Assembly: GCF_003330725.1 (NCBI RefSeq)
Contig: NZ_CP030840.1
Span: 6,194,116 to 6,258,115, forward strand
Direction of reading: 5' to 3'
DNA length: 64,000 nt
Origin: Acidisarcina polymorpha
GTDB taxonomy: Bacteria > Acidobacteriota > Terriglobia > Terriglobales > Acidobacteriaceae
How positions within the stretch are numbered: position 1 is the first letter of the stretch; every line of letters starts with the position of its first letter. The position numbers were made by a program, and so were the translations under genes. The notes beneath the pieces were generated by a model. That model did no database searches and was not told the DNA's origin. It saw only the letters and a program-made list of their open reading frames with translations. This document shows, piece by piece, positions 34,874 through 45,259 of this stretch.

Positions 34874-35172
34874 AGCGCGAATATCTGGTCGTTTACGAAA
34901 AGGGCCCCGAGAACTGGAGCGCCTTCTCTCCAGACATCGCCGGCTGCGGTTCGCTGGGTGACTCGATCGAGGAAACCCGCTCGAATATGCGCGAAGCAAT
35001 CGAACTTTACCTGCACGAATGTATGAAAGCTGGAGAACGCCTTCCCGATGCGGCCGCGACCGGAGTTGATTTTGAAGAGTTCGATCCCGGCCACGAGACG
35101 AAGCAATATGTAGTCGAATGGCTGGATGTGACGTTGCCCGAGCGCAATCAAGAATTGGCCGCAGCCAGCTAA
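34870..35172 (+). CDS. hicB: HicB-family antitoxin
   Basis: A 100-residue antitoxin that binds and neutralises HicA. It has the partial RNase H-like fold pattern REYLVVYEKGPENWSAFSPD then GCGSLGDSIEETRSNMREAI. No C-terminal helix-turn-helix or ribbon-helix-helix is visible, so it may not repress DNA directly; expression would then follow the nuo operon. The start overlaps the hicA stop. nuoG begins 11 bp after its stop. Confidence 0.88.
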   Translation: MKREYLVVYEKGPENWSAFSPDIAGCGSLGDSIEETRSNMREAIELYLHECMKAGERLPDAAATGVDFEEFDPGHETKQYVVEWLDVTLPERNQELAAAS

Positions 35173-35183
35173 GAGGATTCAAG

Positions 35184-37550
35184 ATGCCAGATGTAAGTTT
35201 CACAGTCGATGGGAAGAAGCTCACCGCGCCGGCAGGGACGCTGTTGATTGATGCCTGCCGGACGGCGGGGATCGAGATTCCCGCGTTTTGTTATTACCCA
35301 GGCCTTTCGCTCCAGGCCGCGTGCCGGATGTGCGTGGTGCGTCTGGAGAAGGTGCCGAAGCTCCAAACCGCGTGCACCACTCCGGTGGCCGAGGGCATGA
35401 TCGTCTACTCCGAAACCGACGAGATCAAGCAGGCGCGGAAGGCGACGATTGAGCTGCTGTTGGGGAACCATCCCCTCGACTGCCCGGTCTGCGATGCCGG
35501 CGGCGAGTGCGAATTGCAGGACATGACGTTTAAGTATGGGGCGGCGGAGTCGTTCTATACCGAGGTCAAGCAGCACCGCGAAGAACAGCAGTGGTCGCCA
35601 GTAGTCTTCTTCGATCGGCCGCGCTGCATTCTCTGCTACCGCTGCGTCCGCGTTTGCGGCGAAGGCATGGATGTCTGGGCGCTGGGTGTGCAGAACCGGG
35701 GCGTCACCTCGGTGATCGCTCCCAATGGCGGCGACCATCTGGAATGTGAAGAATGCGGCATGTGCATCGACATCTGCCCGGTGGGCGCCCTGACCTCGGG
35801 CACCTATCGCTACAAGACGCGGCCGTGGGAGATGAACCACGTGGCCACCGTCTGCACCCACTGCGGCGATGGCTGCAAGACGACCCTCGGCGTGCGCCGG
35901 GCGGATGAAGGCATGGAGATTGTCCGCGGCGACAACCGCGACAAGAGTGGGATCAACGGCGACTTCCTGTGCATCAAGGGGCGCTACGCCTTCGATTTTG
36001 CCAACCACAAAGACCGCTTGACGAAGCCGCTGGTTCGTCAGCCGGATGGCAAGTTTGCCGAGGTCAGCTGGGAGTCGGCGCTCGATTACGCGGGCAAGAA
36101 ACTGCGCGAGGTGCGCGACACTCGCGGCGGTCAAGCAATCGGCGTCATCGGTTCGAACCGGACGACGAATGAAGAGAATTACCTGCTGCAGAAGTTCGCG
36201 CGGACGGTGCTCGGCACCAACAACATCGATCACCACCGGACGGCCGACTACGCGGGCTTTGCCAAGGCTCTGGGCACGAATGCCGGACTGGCGGCTTCGC
36301 TGGCCGATGTCGGAAAGGCGCCGGCGATCCTGGTGATCGGCAACGATCCGACAGAACAGCACCCGATGCTGGCGTGGAGTTTGCGCGAGAATGTTCGCCA
36401 TAACCGCGCCCGGATTTATCTCGTCAACCACGAAGAGATCAAGCTACGCAGGCAGGCGAAGGGATTCCTCGAAGTACCGGCCGATGGCTATGCGGCGGCG
36501 ATCAACTTTCTGGGTGGCGATGACGGCGCGATTGCAGAAGACGACTCGGCGAAGGCCTTCCGCGAGGGTCTGCGCGGCGAGAAAGAGCTGCTGATCGTCT
36601 TTGGCTCGGAGTTCCGCGGACGGGACATTGAGGCATTGGTCAAGTTCGGCCTTGGCTTGCCCAACGTGAAGTTTGCGTGTCTCGGCGACTACGTCAACTC
36701 GCGTGGCGCGGCAGACATGGGGCTGCTGCCGGACTTTCTGCCCGGCTATGTTCCGGTCGAGGCGGGCGGCCCGTTTACCGAGGAGTACAGGAGTTCTGGA
36801 TCGGGACTTTTAGCGGCTCCGGGCATGGACCTGGTTGAGATGTTCGATGCCGCTGGTCGCGGAGAACTGGCGGCCCTCTATGTTGTCGGGTCGAATCCGG
36901 TTTCTCGGTACGGGGTGGATGCGGCGGCGCTCAAGAACACTTTTCTGATCGTGCAGGACATGTTCCTGACCGAGACGGCGTTGTTGGCCGACGTGGTCTT
37001 GCCGGTCGCGAACCTCTATGAAAAATCCGGCACGGTGACCAACACCTATGGCGACCTGCAGTTGGTGAAGAAGGCGGCGGACCGGGCGGGTGTGCGCACC
37101 GACTTTGAGTTGATCGTCCGGCTGGCGGACCGGGCGGGAGTCAATCCGCGGTCCCTGGTTCCTTTTGGGAGCGGGGTTCGCGCCGATATGGGTCAATCGC
37201 GCGGAGCACAGTCGGGCGAGGCCGATCGGCATTCTGTCTGGCTGGCGGCGAACCATCTTGAACCGAAGCTGAGCCCCTTTGATCCATTCGCCATCCTCGA
37301 TGAGATTCAACGGCTGGTGCCGGCTTATGCGACCTCCCGGTTGGAGCTGCTGGCGGGCAATGCGACCCATTCTGACGCGCCTCTGGTCCAGATTGAGAAT
37401 GCGGGTGCGAGCGCCACGGAACGCCGGGATCTCGTTCTGCCTTCACGCGATACACTATTCACGTCGGGGACGCTTGGACGCTACAGCAACATGTTAGGCG
37501 CGGTGGTGGAATCGCATACCAGGCCTCAGGTTGCCGAGGCGGCTGACTAA
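35184..37550 (+). CDS. nuoG: NADH-quinone oxidoreductase subunit G
   Basis: A 788-residue iron-sulfur subunit of the NADH arm. In order: an N-terminal 2Fe-2S ferredoxin domain (CYYPGLSLQAACRMCVVR), the His/Cys 4Fe-4S motif (HPLDCPVCDAGGECELQD), two more clusters (CILCYRCVRVC, CEECGMCIDIC) and a molybdopterin-oxidoreductase-like region. The latter keeps CTHCGDGC plus a later Cys (FLCIKG), the ligands of the extra N7 cluster. The ATG at 35184 follows AAGAGGATTCAAG. A stump of a second nuoG start lies 0.5 kb upstream. Confidence 0.96.
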   Translation: MPDVSFTVDGKKLTAPAGTLLIDACRTAGIEIPAFCYYPGLSLQAACRMCVVRLEKVPKLQTACTTPVAEGMIVYSETDEIKQARKATIELLLGNHPLDCPVCDAGGECELQDMTFKYGAAESFYTEVKQHREEQQWSPVVFFDRPRCILCYRCVRVCGEGMDVWALGVQNRGVTSVIAPNGGDHLECEECGMCIDICPVGALTSGTYRYKTRPWEMNHVATVCTHCGDGCKTTLGVRRADEGMEIVRGDNRDKSGINGDFLCIKGRYAFDFANHKDRLTKPLVRQPDGKFAEVSWESALDYAGKKLREVRDTRGGQAIGVIGSNRTTNEENYLLQKFARTVLGTNNIDHHRTADYAGFAKALGTNAGLAASLADVGKAPAILVIGNDPTEQHPMLAWSLRENVRHNRARIYLVNHEEIKLRRQAKGFLEVPADGYAAAINFLGGDDGAIAEDDSAKAFREGLRGEKELLIVFGSEFRGRDIEALVKFGLGLPNVKFACLGDYVNSRGAADMGLLPDFLPGYVPVEAGGPFTEEYRSSGSGLLAAPGMDLVEMFDAAGRGELAALYVVGSNPVSRYGVDAAALKNTFLIVQDMFLTETALLADVVLPVANLYEKSGTVTNTYGDLQLVKKAADRAGVRTDFELIVRLADRAGVNPRSLVPFGSGVRADMGQSRGAQSGEADRHSVWLAANHLEPKLSPFDPFAILDEIQRLVPAYATSRLELLAGNATHSDAPLVQIENAGASATERRDLVLPSRDTLFTSGTLGRYSNMLGAVVESHTRPQVAEAAD

Positions 37551-37690
37551 CGCTGGCAAGGATCTGGGCCCTCGGACGGGATCCACGGACTCTAAGCCTT
37601 TTGAGAGAAGGTCCCTGGGCCTGCTTTGTAACCGGCGAAAAGCGCAGTATCAAGACCGTTTGAGAACTTGAACACTTTTGGGAAGGCCGA

Positions 37691-38740
37691 GTGAATATTC
37701 TTCTATTTGTGGTCCTGAGCATTCTGAAGGTGTTAGTCGTGCTGGTCATCCTGCTGACAGCGGTGGCCTATACGGTGCTGCTCGAACGGAAGGTGGTCGG
37801 CCGCATCCAGAACCGGTGGGGACCCAGCCGGGTAGGGCCATTCGGCCTGCTGCAGCCACTCGCTGACGGCGCCAAGTTATTTCTCAAAGAAGATCTAATG
37901 CCTACTGGCGTCTACCGGCCGCTTTACCTTGCCGCGCCGGTCATCGCACTGGCCTGCGCCCTGCTTTCGATTTCGGTCGTGCCATTCGGAGCAAGCACCC
38001 TGTTCAAGGGAGTGGACCTCTTCCAAATCGCCGATGTGAACATTGGGCTGCTGGTGATCCTGGGCGTGACCTCGATTGGCGTGTACGGCATCGCGCTGTC
38101 TGGTTGGGCTTCGAACAACAAGTATTCGCTGCTCGGTGCACTGAGGGCGAGCGCGCAGTTAATCAGCTACGAACTGGCTTTAGGGCTGTCGCTAGTTGGC
38201 GTCGTCTTGCGCACCGGATCGCTGCGGCTGCGCGATATCGTCGATGTGCAGGCGACCCACGGACTTCTTTCCTGGAATGTCTTTGGCGGCTTTCAGTTCG
38301 TGGCCTTCTTCATCTATCTGATGGCGGCCTATGCCGAGACTAACCGTTCGCCCTTCGATCTGCCGGAGGCGGAGAGCGAGTTGACTGCGGGGTATCACAC
38401 CGAATACAGCTCGATGAAGTTCGCCATGTTCTTCATGGCCGAGTACGCCAACATGATCACCGTCGGCTGCGTGGCGACGCTGCTCTTCTTTGGTGGCTGG
38501 ACGAGCCCGTTTGGCAACCTGCTGCCCGCAATCGGGGGGCCGGTCGTCGCGGCCATCGTGCCGGTCTTCTGGTTTGTCTTCAAGGTGGTTTGCTTCCTTT
38601 TTCTCTACATCTGGGTCCGGGGTACGCTGCCTCGCTTCCGCTACGACCAGTTGATGGGCTTCGGCTGGAAGTTCTTGATGCCTCTCGCGATCCTCAACAT
38701 TGTGGCCACTAGTCTCTGGCTGGCGCTGCGCGGTAGTTAG
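37691..38740 (+). CDS. nuoH: NADH-quinone oxidoreductase subunit H
   Basis: A 349-residue membrane subunit linking the quinone site to the proton pumps. It has the conserved ERKVVGRIQNRWGPSRVGPF loop and AETNRSPFDLPEAESELTAG. The start is GTG at 37691 with GGAAGG upstream. A 140-bp gap separates it from nuoG. It is followed by nuoJ after 91 bp; the nuoI gene that normally stands between them is absent. Confidence 0.96.
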   Translation: MNILLFVVLSILKVLVVLVILLTAVAYTVLLERKVVGRIQNRWGPSRVGPFGLLQPLADGAKLFLKEDLMPTGVYRPLYLAAPVIALACALLSISVVPFGASTLFKGVDLFQIADVNIGLLVILGVTSIGVYGIALSGWASNNKYSLLGALRASAQLISYELALGLSLVGVVLRTGSLRLRDIVDVQATHGLLSWNVFGGFQFVAFFIYLMAAYAETNRSPFDLPEAESELTAGYHTEYSSMKFAMFFMAEYANMITVGCVATLLFFGGWTSPFGNLLPAIGGPVVAAIVPVFWFVFKVVCFLFLYIWVRGTLPRFRYDQLMGFGWKFLMPLAILNIVATSLWLALRGS

Positions 38741-38831
38741 GACAGCGTTTTGATTTACAATCGCCTTTCGGGTTCGATTCCTGAAGGACTTACGCAGACC
38801 CACTTAGCAGCACGGACGAGTTGACACAAGC

Positions 38832-39326
38832 ATGTATCTAGTCTTGTTCTTCATCTTCGGCGGACTCTGCGTGGCAGGCGCTCTCAACCTGCTTCTGCAG
38901 CGCCACCCCATCAATAGCGCGCTCTCGCTGATCGTGGTGATGAGTTCGCTGGCGGTGTTGTACCTATTGTTAGGCGCCGAGTTTTTGGCTGCCGCTCAGG
39001 TGATCGTCTACTCCGGCGCGATCATGGTGTTGTTCACCTTCGTGATCATGCTTCTGAACGCCGGAAAGGAAGAGCGCACCCATGGCAGCAAGGCGGCATA
39101 TATCGTCGGCATCCCCGGGGTCGCGGTCCTGGTCTGCTTGCTATCGTTTGTCTTTCTCTCGCAGCGCGGCCATCTGAGCAACGCGCGGCTCGGTGATTAT
39201 CTGGTAACCACCTCGGACCTGAGCACGGTGCTGTTTCGCGATCTCCTGCTCCCTTTTGAAGTCACCTCGGTGCTCATCCTGGTCGCAATCCTGGGCGCGG
39301 TCGCCCTGGCGCGGAGGGAAAACTAG
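38832..39326 (+). CDS. nuoJ: NADH-quinone oxidoreductase subunit J
   Basis: A 164-residue membrane subunit with five helices. The block [20 protein letters not shown] with its pi-bulge helix, followed by FTFVIMLLN, is diagnostic. The stop is one base before the nuoK start. The upstream gap shows no ferredoxin-like NuoI remnant. Confidence 0.95.
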   Translation: MYLVLFFIFGGLCVAGALNLLLQRHPINSALSLIVVMSSLAVLYLLLGAEFLAAAQVIVYSGAIMVLFTFVIMLLNAGKEERTHGSKAAYIVGIPGVAVLVCLLSFVFLSQRGHLSNARLGDYLVTTSDLSTVLFRDLLLPFEVTSVLILVAILGAVALARREN

Positions 39327-39327
39327 C

Positions 39328-39633
39328 ATGGCGGTGCCGATTGCCTACTACCTGGTGCTGAGTGCGATCCTGTTCTCGATCGGGGTTGGCGCATTCCTGA
39401 TCAAGCGCAACATCATCACCGTCTTCATGTCGATCGAGTTAATGCTGAATGCGGTCAATCTGACCTTCGTTGCCTTTGCCCATCAATGGCATCAGGTGAG
39501 CGGACAGATTTTTGTCTTCTTTGTTATGGTGGTGGCTGCCGCGGAAGCGGCGGTCGGTTTGGCCATCATCATCGCCGTCTTCCGCACGCGGAACACCTTG
39601 AATGTCGACTCGGTCGACCTGATGAAACTATGA
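39328..39633 (+). CDS. nuoK: NADH-quinone oxidoreductase subunit K
   Basis: A 101-residue, three-helix antiporter-like subunit. The conserved Glu residues lie in [12 protein letters not shown] and [13 protein letters not shown], as needed for proton transfer. The ATG at 39328 has GGAGGG upstream. The stop overlaps the nuoL start by ATGA. Confidence 0.96.
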   Translation: MAVPIAYYLVLSAILFSIGVGAFLIKRNIITVFMSIELMLNAVNLTFVAFAHQWHQVSGQIFVFFVMVVAAAEAAVGLAIIIAVFRTRNTLNVDSVDLMKL

Positions 39634-41690
39634 CCGGCGTCCCCTCAATGCATCTGTGGTTGATTCCCATCCTCCCTTTCGTGGGATTTTTGCTGAACGG
39701 CCTGCTCGGCCGGAAGCTGCCCAATCCTATTATTTCGATCATCGCCCTGCTGGCGACCGGAACACCTTTTGTGCTGGTCTTGAATATCGCCGCGCATTTC
39801 TCGAGCCTCTCACTTCCCTATGTGGAGCGTCTCGGTCCGTGGATCCAGGCAGGCGCGTTTCGCGCCGATTTCGCCTTCTCGCTCGACCAGTTGACGTTGA
39901 TCATGTTGCTGGTGGTGACTGGGGTCGGGTTCCTGATCCATATCTATTCGATCGGCTACATGGCGCACGAAGAGGGTTTCTGGCGCTTTTTCGCGTATCT
40001 GAACCTGTTCATGTTCTTCATGCTGATGCTGGTACTGGCGGAGAATTTCTTGCTTGTATTCGTCGGCTGGGAGGGCGTTGGACTCGCGTCGTATCTGCTG
40101 ATCGGCTTCTACTTCACGCGTAACTCGGCGGCTAATGCCGGGAAGAAAGCCTTCGTCGTCAACCGGATCGGTGATTTCGGATTCCTGTTGGCGATGTTTC
40201 TGGTCATCGCCCATTTCGGAACGTTGAGCTTCCATGAAGTCTTCAGCCAGATCGCCCAGCATCCGGAGTTGCATGGCGGCTTCCTTACCGCGATTGCACT
40301 CTGTTTGGTCCTGGGAGCGACGGGTAAGTCGGCGCAAATTCCCCTCTACATATGGCTGCCGGACGCGATGGAAGGCCCGACCCCGGTCTCGGCTTTGATC
40401 CACGCCGCGACCATGGTCACCGCCGGTATTTATATGACGGTTCGCTGTCATGCAATCTTCGACCGGTCGCCGCTGGCGCTTTCGGTGGTCGCCATCATTG
40501 GCGCGGCAACCGCCCTCTTTGCCGCAACCGTTGGCATTGTTCAGACGGACATCAAGCGGGTGCTGGCCTACTCGACCATCTCGCAACTGGGATACATGTT
40601 CATGGCTTGCGGAGTAGCGGCCTATTCGGCAGCCATCTTCCACTTGCTGACCCATGCCTTCTTCAAAGCACTGCTCTTCCTCGCTGCAGGATCGGTCATT
40701 CATGCGCTGAATGGCGAACAGGACATGCGCGAGATGGGCGGTCTCAAAAGCAAGATTCCAATCACCTTCTGGACGATGACCGCTGGTGTGGTCGCCATCT
40801 CCGGGATCCCGCCCTTTGCCGGATTCGTGAGCAAGGATGAGATCCTTTACCGGACTTTCTCTTCTCCGGGTCTGGGGCCGATCCTCTGGTTCGTTGGGCT
40901 CTTCACCGCCTTCCTGACCTCGTTCTACATGTTCCGGCTGTGGTATCTGACCTTCTTCGGCGAGCGCCGCACCAGCCATCAAGGTGCGCATACCCCGGAG
41001 CCAGGTCACGGGGCAGACCCTCTCCATAGTGGGCATGGGGTGCACGAAAGCGGCGGTCTGATGTTGTTCCCGCTAGCGGTGCTCGCGATTCTGTCGGTAA
41101 GTGGCGGATGGGTGGGCTGGCCAGATGCGCTAGGCGGGGGAAACTGGTTCGGTCACTTCCTGGATCCGGTCATCAGCGCGCAACATTTGTCGTTCGAGCA
41201 AGTTACGGTGGCCCTGAACAACGGCTCCTCAGCTGCCGCTTCGAGCACGCCTGAAGGCAACAAGCCGCTCGAACTCGCACTGGCAGCGGTGTCTACCGTG
41301 GTCGCGCTCTTTGGCTGGTTTTTGGCTTATGTCTTTTACATCCGCAAGCCGGAGCTGCCGGGCAAACTAGCGAAGCAATTTAGTGCCGTCTATGGTTTGG
41401 TCGAGCACAAGTACTGGGTGGATGAGATCTATGCGGCGCTGGTGGTTCGGCCGCTCAATGTTTTTGCACGCATCGGGCTTTGGTGGACTGTCGATCGTGG
41501 ACTGGTCGATGGAGCTGGGTACGCTGCCGCTGGCAGTGCGGTTGGGCTAGGCGCGATCGCACGCAGGATTCATTCAGGGAATATCCGTTCGTATGCGGGC
41601 TGGCTCGCGGGCGGCGCAGCAGCCATCCTGCTGCTGATGTATTTCGGCTTTGGTTCGCACATGTTCGTGTGGTTTGCCGCTTCCAAGTGA
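39630..41690 (+). CDS. nuoL: NADH-quinone oxidoreductase subunit L
   Basis: A 686-residue Mrp-type antiporter-like proton-pumping subunit. Typical segments are [18 protein letters not shown], the Lys/His-rich [20 protein letters not shown] and [15 protein letters not shown]. The C-terminal lateral helix region is present ([15 protein letters not shown]). The start overlaps nuoK by 4 bases. A His-rich loop (near 41000) is a variable cytoplasmic insert. Confidence 0.96.
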   Translation: MTGVPSMHLWLIPILPFVGFLLNGLLGRKLPNPIISIIALLATGTPFVLVLNIAAHFSSLSLPYVERLGPWIQAGAFRADFAFSLDQLTLIMLLVVTGVGFLIHIYSIGYMAHEEGFWRFFAYLNLFMFFMLMLVLAENFLLVFVGWEGVGLASYLLIGFYFTRNSAANAGKKAFVVNRIGDFGFLLAMFLVIAHFGTLSFHEVFSQIAQHPELHGGFLTAIALCLVLGATGKSAQIPLYIWLPDAMEGPTPVSALIHAATMVTAGIYMTVRCHAIFDRSPLALSVVAIIGAATALFAATVGIVQTDIKRVLAYSTISQLGYMFMACGVAAYSAAIFHLLTHAFFKALLFLAAGSVIHALNGEQDMREMGGLKSKIPITFWTMTAGVVAISGIPPFAGFVSKDEILYRTFSSPGLGPILWFVGLFTAFLTSFYMFRLWYLTFFGERRTSHQGAHTPEPGHGADPLHSGHGVHESGGLMLFPLAVLAILSVSGGWVGWPDALGGGNWFGHFLDPVISAQHLSFEQVTVALNNGSSAAASSTPEGNKPLELALAAVSTVVALFGWFLAYVFYIRKPELPGKLAKQFSAVYGLVEHKYWVDEIYAALVVRPLNVFARIGLWWTVDRGLVDGAGYAAAGSAVGLGAIARRIHSGNIRSYAGWLAGGAAAILLLMYFGFGSHMFVWFAASK

Positions 41691-41707
41691 GACGCAACCG
41701 CTAGTGA

Positions 41708-41730
41708 GAGTCTGGTAGAGAGAGTCTGGG
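41708..41730 (+). repeat. Tandem GAGAGTCTGG repeat before nuoM
   Basis: GAGAGTCTGG occurs twice with a 14-bp period in the 47-bp gap between nuoL and nuoM, just before the TTG start of nuoM. Confidence 0.5.
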
Positions 41731-41737
41731 AAACGCT

Positions 41738-43282
41738 TTGAACTTGAACGATTCAATCTTGACGTGGATCACGCTCTTACCCGCCGCGGGCGCGGTGGTA
41801 GTGGCCCTTTTGCCGCGACGCGGACAGGTGATTCAGTGGTTCACGCTGTTGGTGATGCTGGCGACACTTGGCTTGGCGCTGCATTTGCCTGCTCACTTTG
41901 TTCCCGGCCAGGGTGGTTTTCAGTTTGAAGTCAACCGGGCATGGATCGCGAGCCCGAACATTCATTACCACCTCGGGGTGGACGGCATATCGGTGTGGCT
42001 GGTCGTGCTGACTGCGTTTCTCGGACCCTTGGCGGTCTTCGCGTCCTGGAAAGCAATTGCGACCCGCACCAAAGAGTTCTACTTCCTCTTGCTGCTGCAG
42101 TGGACGGCGATGATCGGCGTCTTCGTCTCGCTTGACCTCTTCCTCTATTACGGATTCTGGGAGCTGTCGCTGGTGCCGATGGCTATCGCGATTGCCATGT
42201 TCGGCCGCGACCGCGGACCCCAAGCAGCGCTGAAGTTCTTCGTCTACACCTTCCTGCCGTCGGCGCTCTTCCTGGTGGCCATCTTATGGCTCTATGCGAA
42301 GACCGGGAGCTTCGACTTCGTCGTCCTGCAGCAGGCGTTGGCGAGTGGAAACTTGGGCGCGACTCCGCAGGCGCTCACCTGGGTAGCGTTGGCCTTCCTG
42401 GTCGCGTTTGCGGTCAAGGTGCCGGTGTTCCCGCTGCACGGCTGGCTGGGCGATGTCATCTCGGAGGCGCCCACGGGCATGGCGATGGTGGTGGCCGGCA
42501 AGCTGGGGCTTTACTCCATCCTGCGTTTCAACCTGGGCCTTTTTCCCGCCCAGGCCAAGCAGTTCGCGCCGTGGATGATTGCGCTGGCGGTGATTGGCTT
42601 GCTCTACGGAGCGTTGGTCGCGCTGGTGCAGAAGGACCTCAAGCGCCTGGCGGCTTATTCGACGATGAGCGGCCTTAGCTTTTGCACGTTGGGAATTTTC
42701 AGCTTCGCAATCGCCGGGATTGATGGATCAATCTACCAGATTCTCAGCCATGAGATCAGCGGCAGTGCACTCCTGGTGCTGCTGGGAATTCTGTATGAGC
42801 GTTTCGGCACCTACGACATTGCCTCCTATGGCGGCCTGGCGGCGAAGATGCCGCGGTATGCGACCTTGTTCGTCGTCACCTCCCTGTCGCTGATAGGCTG
42901 GCCAATTTTGAATGGATTTGTGGGTGAATTTCTGGTCCTGAGCAGCAGCTATGGAGTGCATGCAGGGTGGGGCGCTGCCGCGACGATCGGCGTGATCCTG
43001 AGCGCGGCTTATATGTTGTGGATGGTGCAGCGGGTCTTTTACGGCCCGACCTCCTCGCTGGTCGCCGGCAAAGGGTCGCCCGATCTGCTCTTCCGCGAAG
43101 CCATCGCCCTGTGGCCGGTCGCGGTCCTGATGTTCATCATGGGAGTGGCCTCGCCAGCCTGGATCCGGCTGATCGATCCTACGGTGACGGCATTGGTCGG
43201 CACGATCGAGCGCGCTCCTTCGCCAAGCTCTTTCCCGCGCACGGTGGCGGCCCAGACGATACCGGGAGGAGAGAAGCGATGA
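41738..43282 (+). CDS. nuoM: NADH-quinone oxidoreductase subunit M
   Basis: A 514-residue antiporter-like proton-pumping subunit. It has the N-terminal Glu helix region ([17 protein letters not shown]), [20 protein letters not shown] with the conserved Lys, and [16 protein letters not shown]. The start is TTG at 41738 giving [10 protein letters not shown]; no better start is near, and a rare start codon may reduce its translation relative to nuoL. The stop overlaps the nuoN ATG. Confidence 0.95.
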   Translation: MNLNDSILTWITLLPAAGAVVVALLPRRGQVIQWFTLLVMLATLGLALHLPAHFVPGQGGFQFEVNRAWIASPNIHYHLGVDGISVWLVVLTAFLGPLAVFASWKAIATRTKEFYFLLLLQWTAMIGVFVSLDLFLYYGFWELSLVPMAIAIAMFGRDRGPQAALKFFVYTFLPSALFLVAILWLYAKTGSFDFVVLQQALASGNLGATPQALTWVALAFLVAFAVKVPVFPLHGWLGDVISEAPTGMAMVVAGKLGLYSILRFNLGLFPAQAKQFAPWMIALAVIGLLYGALVALVQKDLKRLAAYSTMSGLSFCTLGIFSFAIAGIDGSIYQILSHEISGSALLVLLGILYERFGTYDIASYGGLAAKMPRYATLFVVTSLSLIGWPILNGFVGEFLVLSSSYGVHAGWGAAATIGVILSAAYMLWMVQRVFYGPTSSLVAGKGSPDLLFREAIALWPVAVLMFIMGVASPAWIRLIDPTVTALVGTIERAPSPSSFPRTVAAQTIPGGEKR

Positions 43283-44769
43283 ACCAGACTGAGAGTTTCC
43301 TTCGCATCCTGCCCGAGGTCATTCTGACGGTGACCGGCGTTGTGGTGATGATGATTGAGGCGGTCCTGCCGCGCGCCAGCAGCCGGAAGCCGCTCGGCTG
43401 GATGGCGATTCTAGGGGTACTGGCCGCGCTTTATGCCAGTCTGCGCCAGGCTTTGCTGGTTCCGGGGACTGCCTATAGCGGCTTGATCCAAACCGACGCC
43501 TTTAGTGTTTTCTTTCATGTGTTGATTTGCGGCATCGTTCTGGTGACTCTGCTGGTGGCGCTCGACAGCCTGCAAGGCGCAGTCGACAATCAGGGCGAGT
43601 TTTTCGCCTTAGTAGCCTTCGGCGCAGTCGGCATGCTGTTAATGACCACCGCCTCGGAGCTGCTGCTGGTCTTTATCGGCTTGGAGATCTCCTCGATCTC
43701 CACTTACATCATGGCCGGGCTGAGAAAGCGCGCGGCGAAGGGCCCGGAAGCTGCGATCAAATACTTCCTGCTGGGGTCGTTCGCGACGGCGTTCTTTCTT
43801 TACGGAGTCGCGCTCATCTTCGGCGCAACCGGCACCACCAACATCGCTTCACTTGCTTCCCTGCTGCCGCAGAGCCAGACGCCGGTCTTTGCCTTAGTCG
43901 GGTTGGCCATGATCCTGATCGGCATCGGCTTCAAGGTATCGGCGGCGCCGTTTCAGGTCTGGACACCGGACGTCTATGAAGGCGCTCCTCCAGCGACGGT
44001 GGGGTTGATGTCGACGGCACCGAAGGCGGCTGCTTTCGCCTTCCTGCTGCGCATCCTCTATGGAGCGTTCCCGGCCTATCACGTCCATTGGGTACCGCTG
44101 ATCTGGATCATGGCGGCGCTCTCGATGACTGTCGGCAACCTAGGAGCGCTTCGGCAGCAAAATGTGAAGCGGATGCTGGCCTATTCCTCGATCGCCCACG
44201 CCGGTTATCTGCTGGTCGCCTTCGCAGCGCTCTCTGCGGATGGAGTAGCGGCGGCCAGCTTCTATGCTGCCTCCTATGCAGCGATGAATGTAGGAGTTTT
44301 TGCAGTCATCAGCCATGTCGGCGGGCGTGAAGAAAAGATCGTGACGGTGGGCGATTACCGAGGCCTCGCCTACCGCTCTCCACTGCTTGGCGGCATGCTG
44401 GCGTTCTTCCTGATCTCGCTGATCGGGATTCCGTTTACGGGCGGATTTTTTGGCAAGTTCTATGTCTTCTCCGCAGCCCTGCATTCGGGTCTGGTCTGGC
44501 TGGCGATTTTAGGGCTTTTCAATAGCGGGATTGCCGCTTTCTATTACCTGCGGCTGCTGACTTCAGCTTACTCGAAGCCGAGCGAGACGCAGCCGATGGA
44601 GTCGATCGCCCGGGTCACCCCCGCTCTGCTAGTGGCCCTTCTGCTGACCGTCGTCGCCACGCTCATTCTGGGAATCGTGCCGAATCAGGTGCTGGGAAGC
44701 GCCAAAGCCGGGGCGATCACCTTCTATCCGGATGCGTCCAATGCCAATGCAATAGCGGTCAAGCACTGA
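43279..44769 (+). CDS. nuoN: NADH-quinone oxidoreductase subunit N
   Basis: A 496-residue antiporter-like subunit, the last of the operon. It has [40 protein letters not shown] and [18 protein letters not shown], all family hallmarks. GGAGGAGAGAAG upstream of the ATG is a strong ribosome binding site. The C-terminus ends [17 protein letters not shown]; a diverged second copy of that ending lies 0.3 kb downstream. Confidence 0.96.
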   Translation: MNQTESFLRILPEVILTVTGVVVMMIEAVLPRASSRKPLGWMAILGVLAALYASLRQALLVPGTAYSGLIQTDAFSVFFHVLICGIVLVTLLVALDSLQGAVDNQGEFFALVAFGAVGMLLMTTASELLLVFIGLEISSISTYIMAGLRKRAAKGPEAAIKYFLLGSFATAFFLYGVALIFGATGTTNIASLASLLPQSQTPVFALVGLAMILIGIGFKVSAAPFQVWTPDVYEGAPPATVGLMSTAPKAAAFAFLLRILYGAFPAYHVHWVPLIWIMAALSMTVGNLGALRQQNVKRMLAYSSIAHAGYLLVAFAALSADGVAAASFYAASYAAMNVGVFAVISHVGGREEKIVTVGDYRGLAYRSPLLGGMLAFFLISLIGIPFTGGFFGKFYVFSAALHSGLVWLAILGLFNSGIAAFYYLRLLTSAYSKPSETQPMESIARVTPALLVALLLTVVATLILGIVPNQVLGSAKAGAITFYPDASNANAIAVKH

Positions 44770-45007
44770 GATATCCAGATCATGGAGCGTTGCTGGTGAC
44801 CACCTCGGTCACGATGTCGTAACTTTCTACCACCAGCTCTAAGCTGGGTCACGCAACGTGTAGTGTCGAGATGCTGTGTGATTCGGGACTGGCTTGCTTA
44901 ATTCGGCGAGGCAACGATGTTCCACTTGCTCGATCAGGACGATCAAACAGAGTATCTACCGGTGAGAGGCCAGGCGAGCAACAAACCCTTTCAACCCAAC
45001 CCATCGA

Positions 45008-45187
45008 CTGATCTCAGCTCTGAGATTTTACGGCCTTGGTCTCGTGATTGCAGCGATGCTAGTAGTACCATCGCGAGTCGTTAGCCGTATGCTTGTTGCG
45101 TTTTGGGTGATTACCTTCTATCCGGATGCATCGAACGCAAGTGCATTGGCGGCCCTTAGTCGAATCGATACGTGCGAGCGGACATGA
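45008..45187 (+). pseudogene. Remnant of a second nuoN 3' end
   Basis: An open stretch of 60 codons without a proper start reads LGLVIAAMLVVPSRVVSRML and then [18 protein letters not shown] before a stop at 45185-45187. It matches the end of the intact nuoN ([11 protein letters not shown], then [18 protein letters not shown]). Over the shared core most differences are synonymous (for example GCG/GCA, TCC/TCG, AAT/AAC), so the copy diverged while functional. The 238 bp between nuoN and this stump hold a short inverted repeat (GTGACC-GGTCAC at 44796-44812) and nothing else I can name. Confidence 0.65.
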
Positions 45188-45259
45188 CACCGATGAAGCG
45201 TCGGTGTGGGAGCTCGAGCGCAGTTGTATTGCGCCACTCCGTTTGCTAGTTTGGCGTAC

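Noticed and set aside
35169-36431. A 420-codon minus-strand open frame opposite nuoG (similar long antisense frames lie opposite mutS and nuoL)
   Set aside because: They mirror the codon pattern of well-supported genes in high-GC DNA and have no recognisable domains.
38755-38800. A tRNA-like T-arm (GGTTCGATTCC) between nuoH and nuoJ
   Set aside because: The matching acceptor stem and a proper 7-base anticodon loop cannot be formed, and the would-be D-arm lies in the nuoH coding end.
44796-44812. Inverted repeat GTGACC-GGTCAC after nuoN as a terminator
   Set aside because: The stem is only 6 bp and no T run follows.
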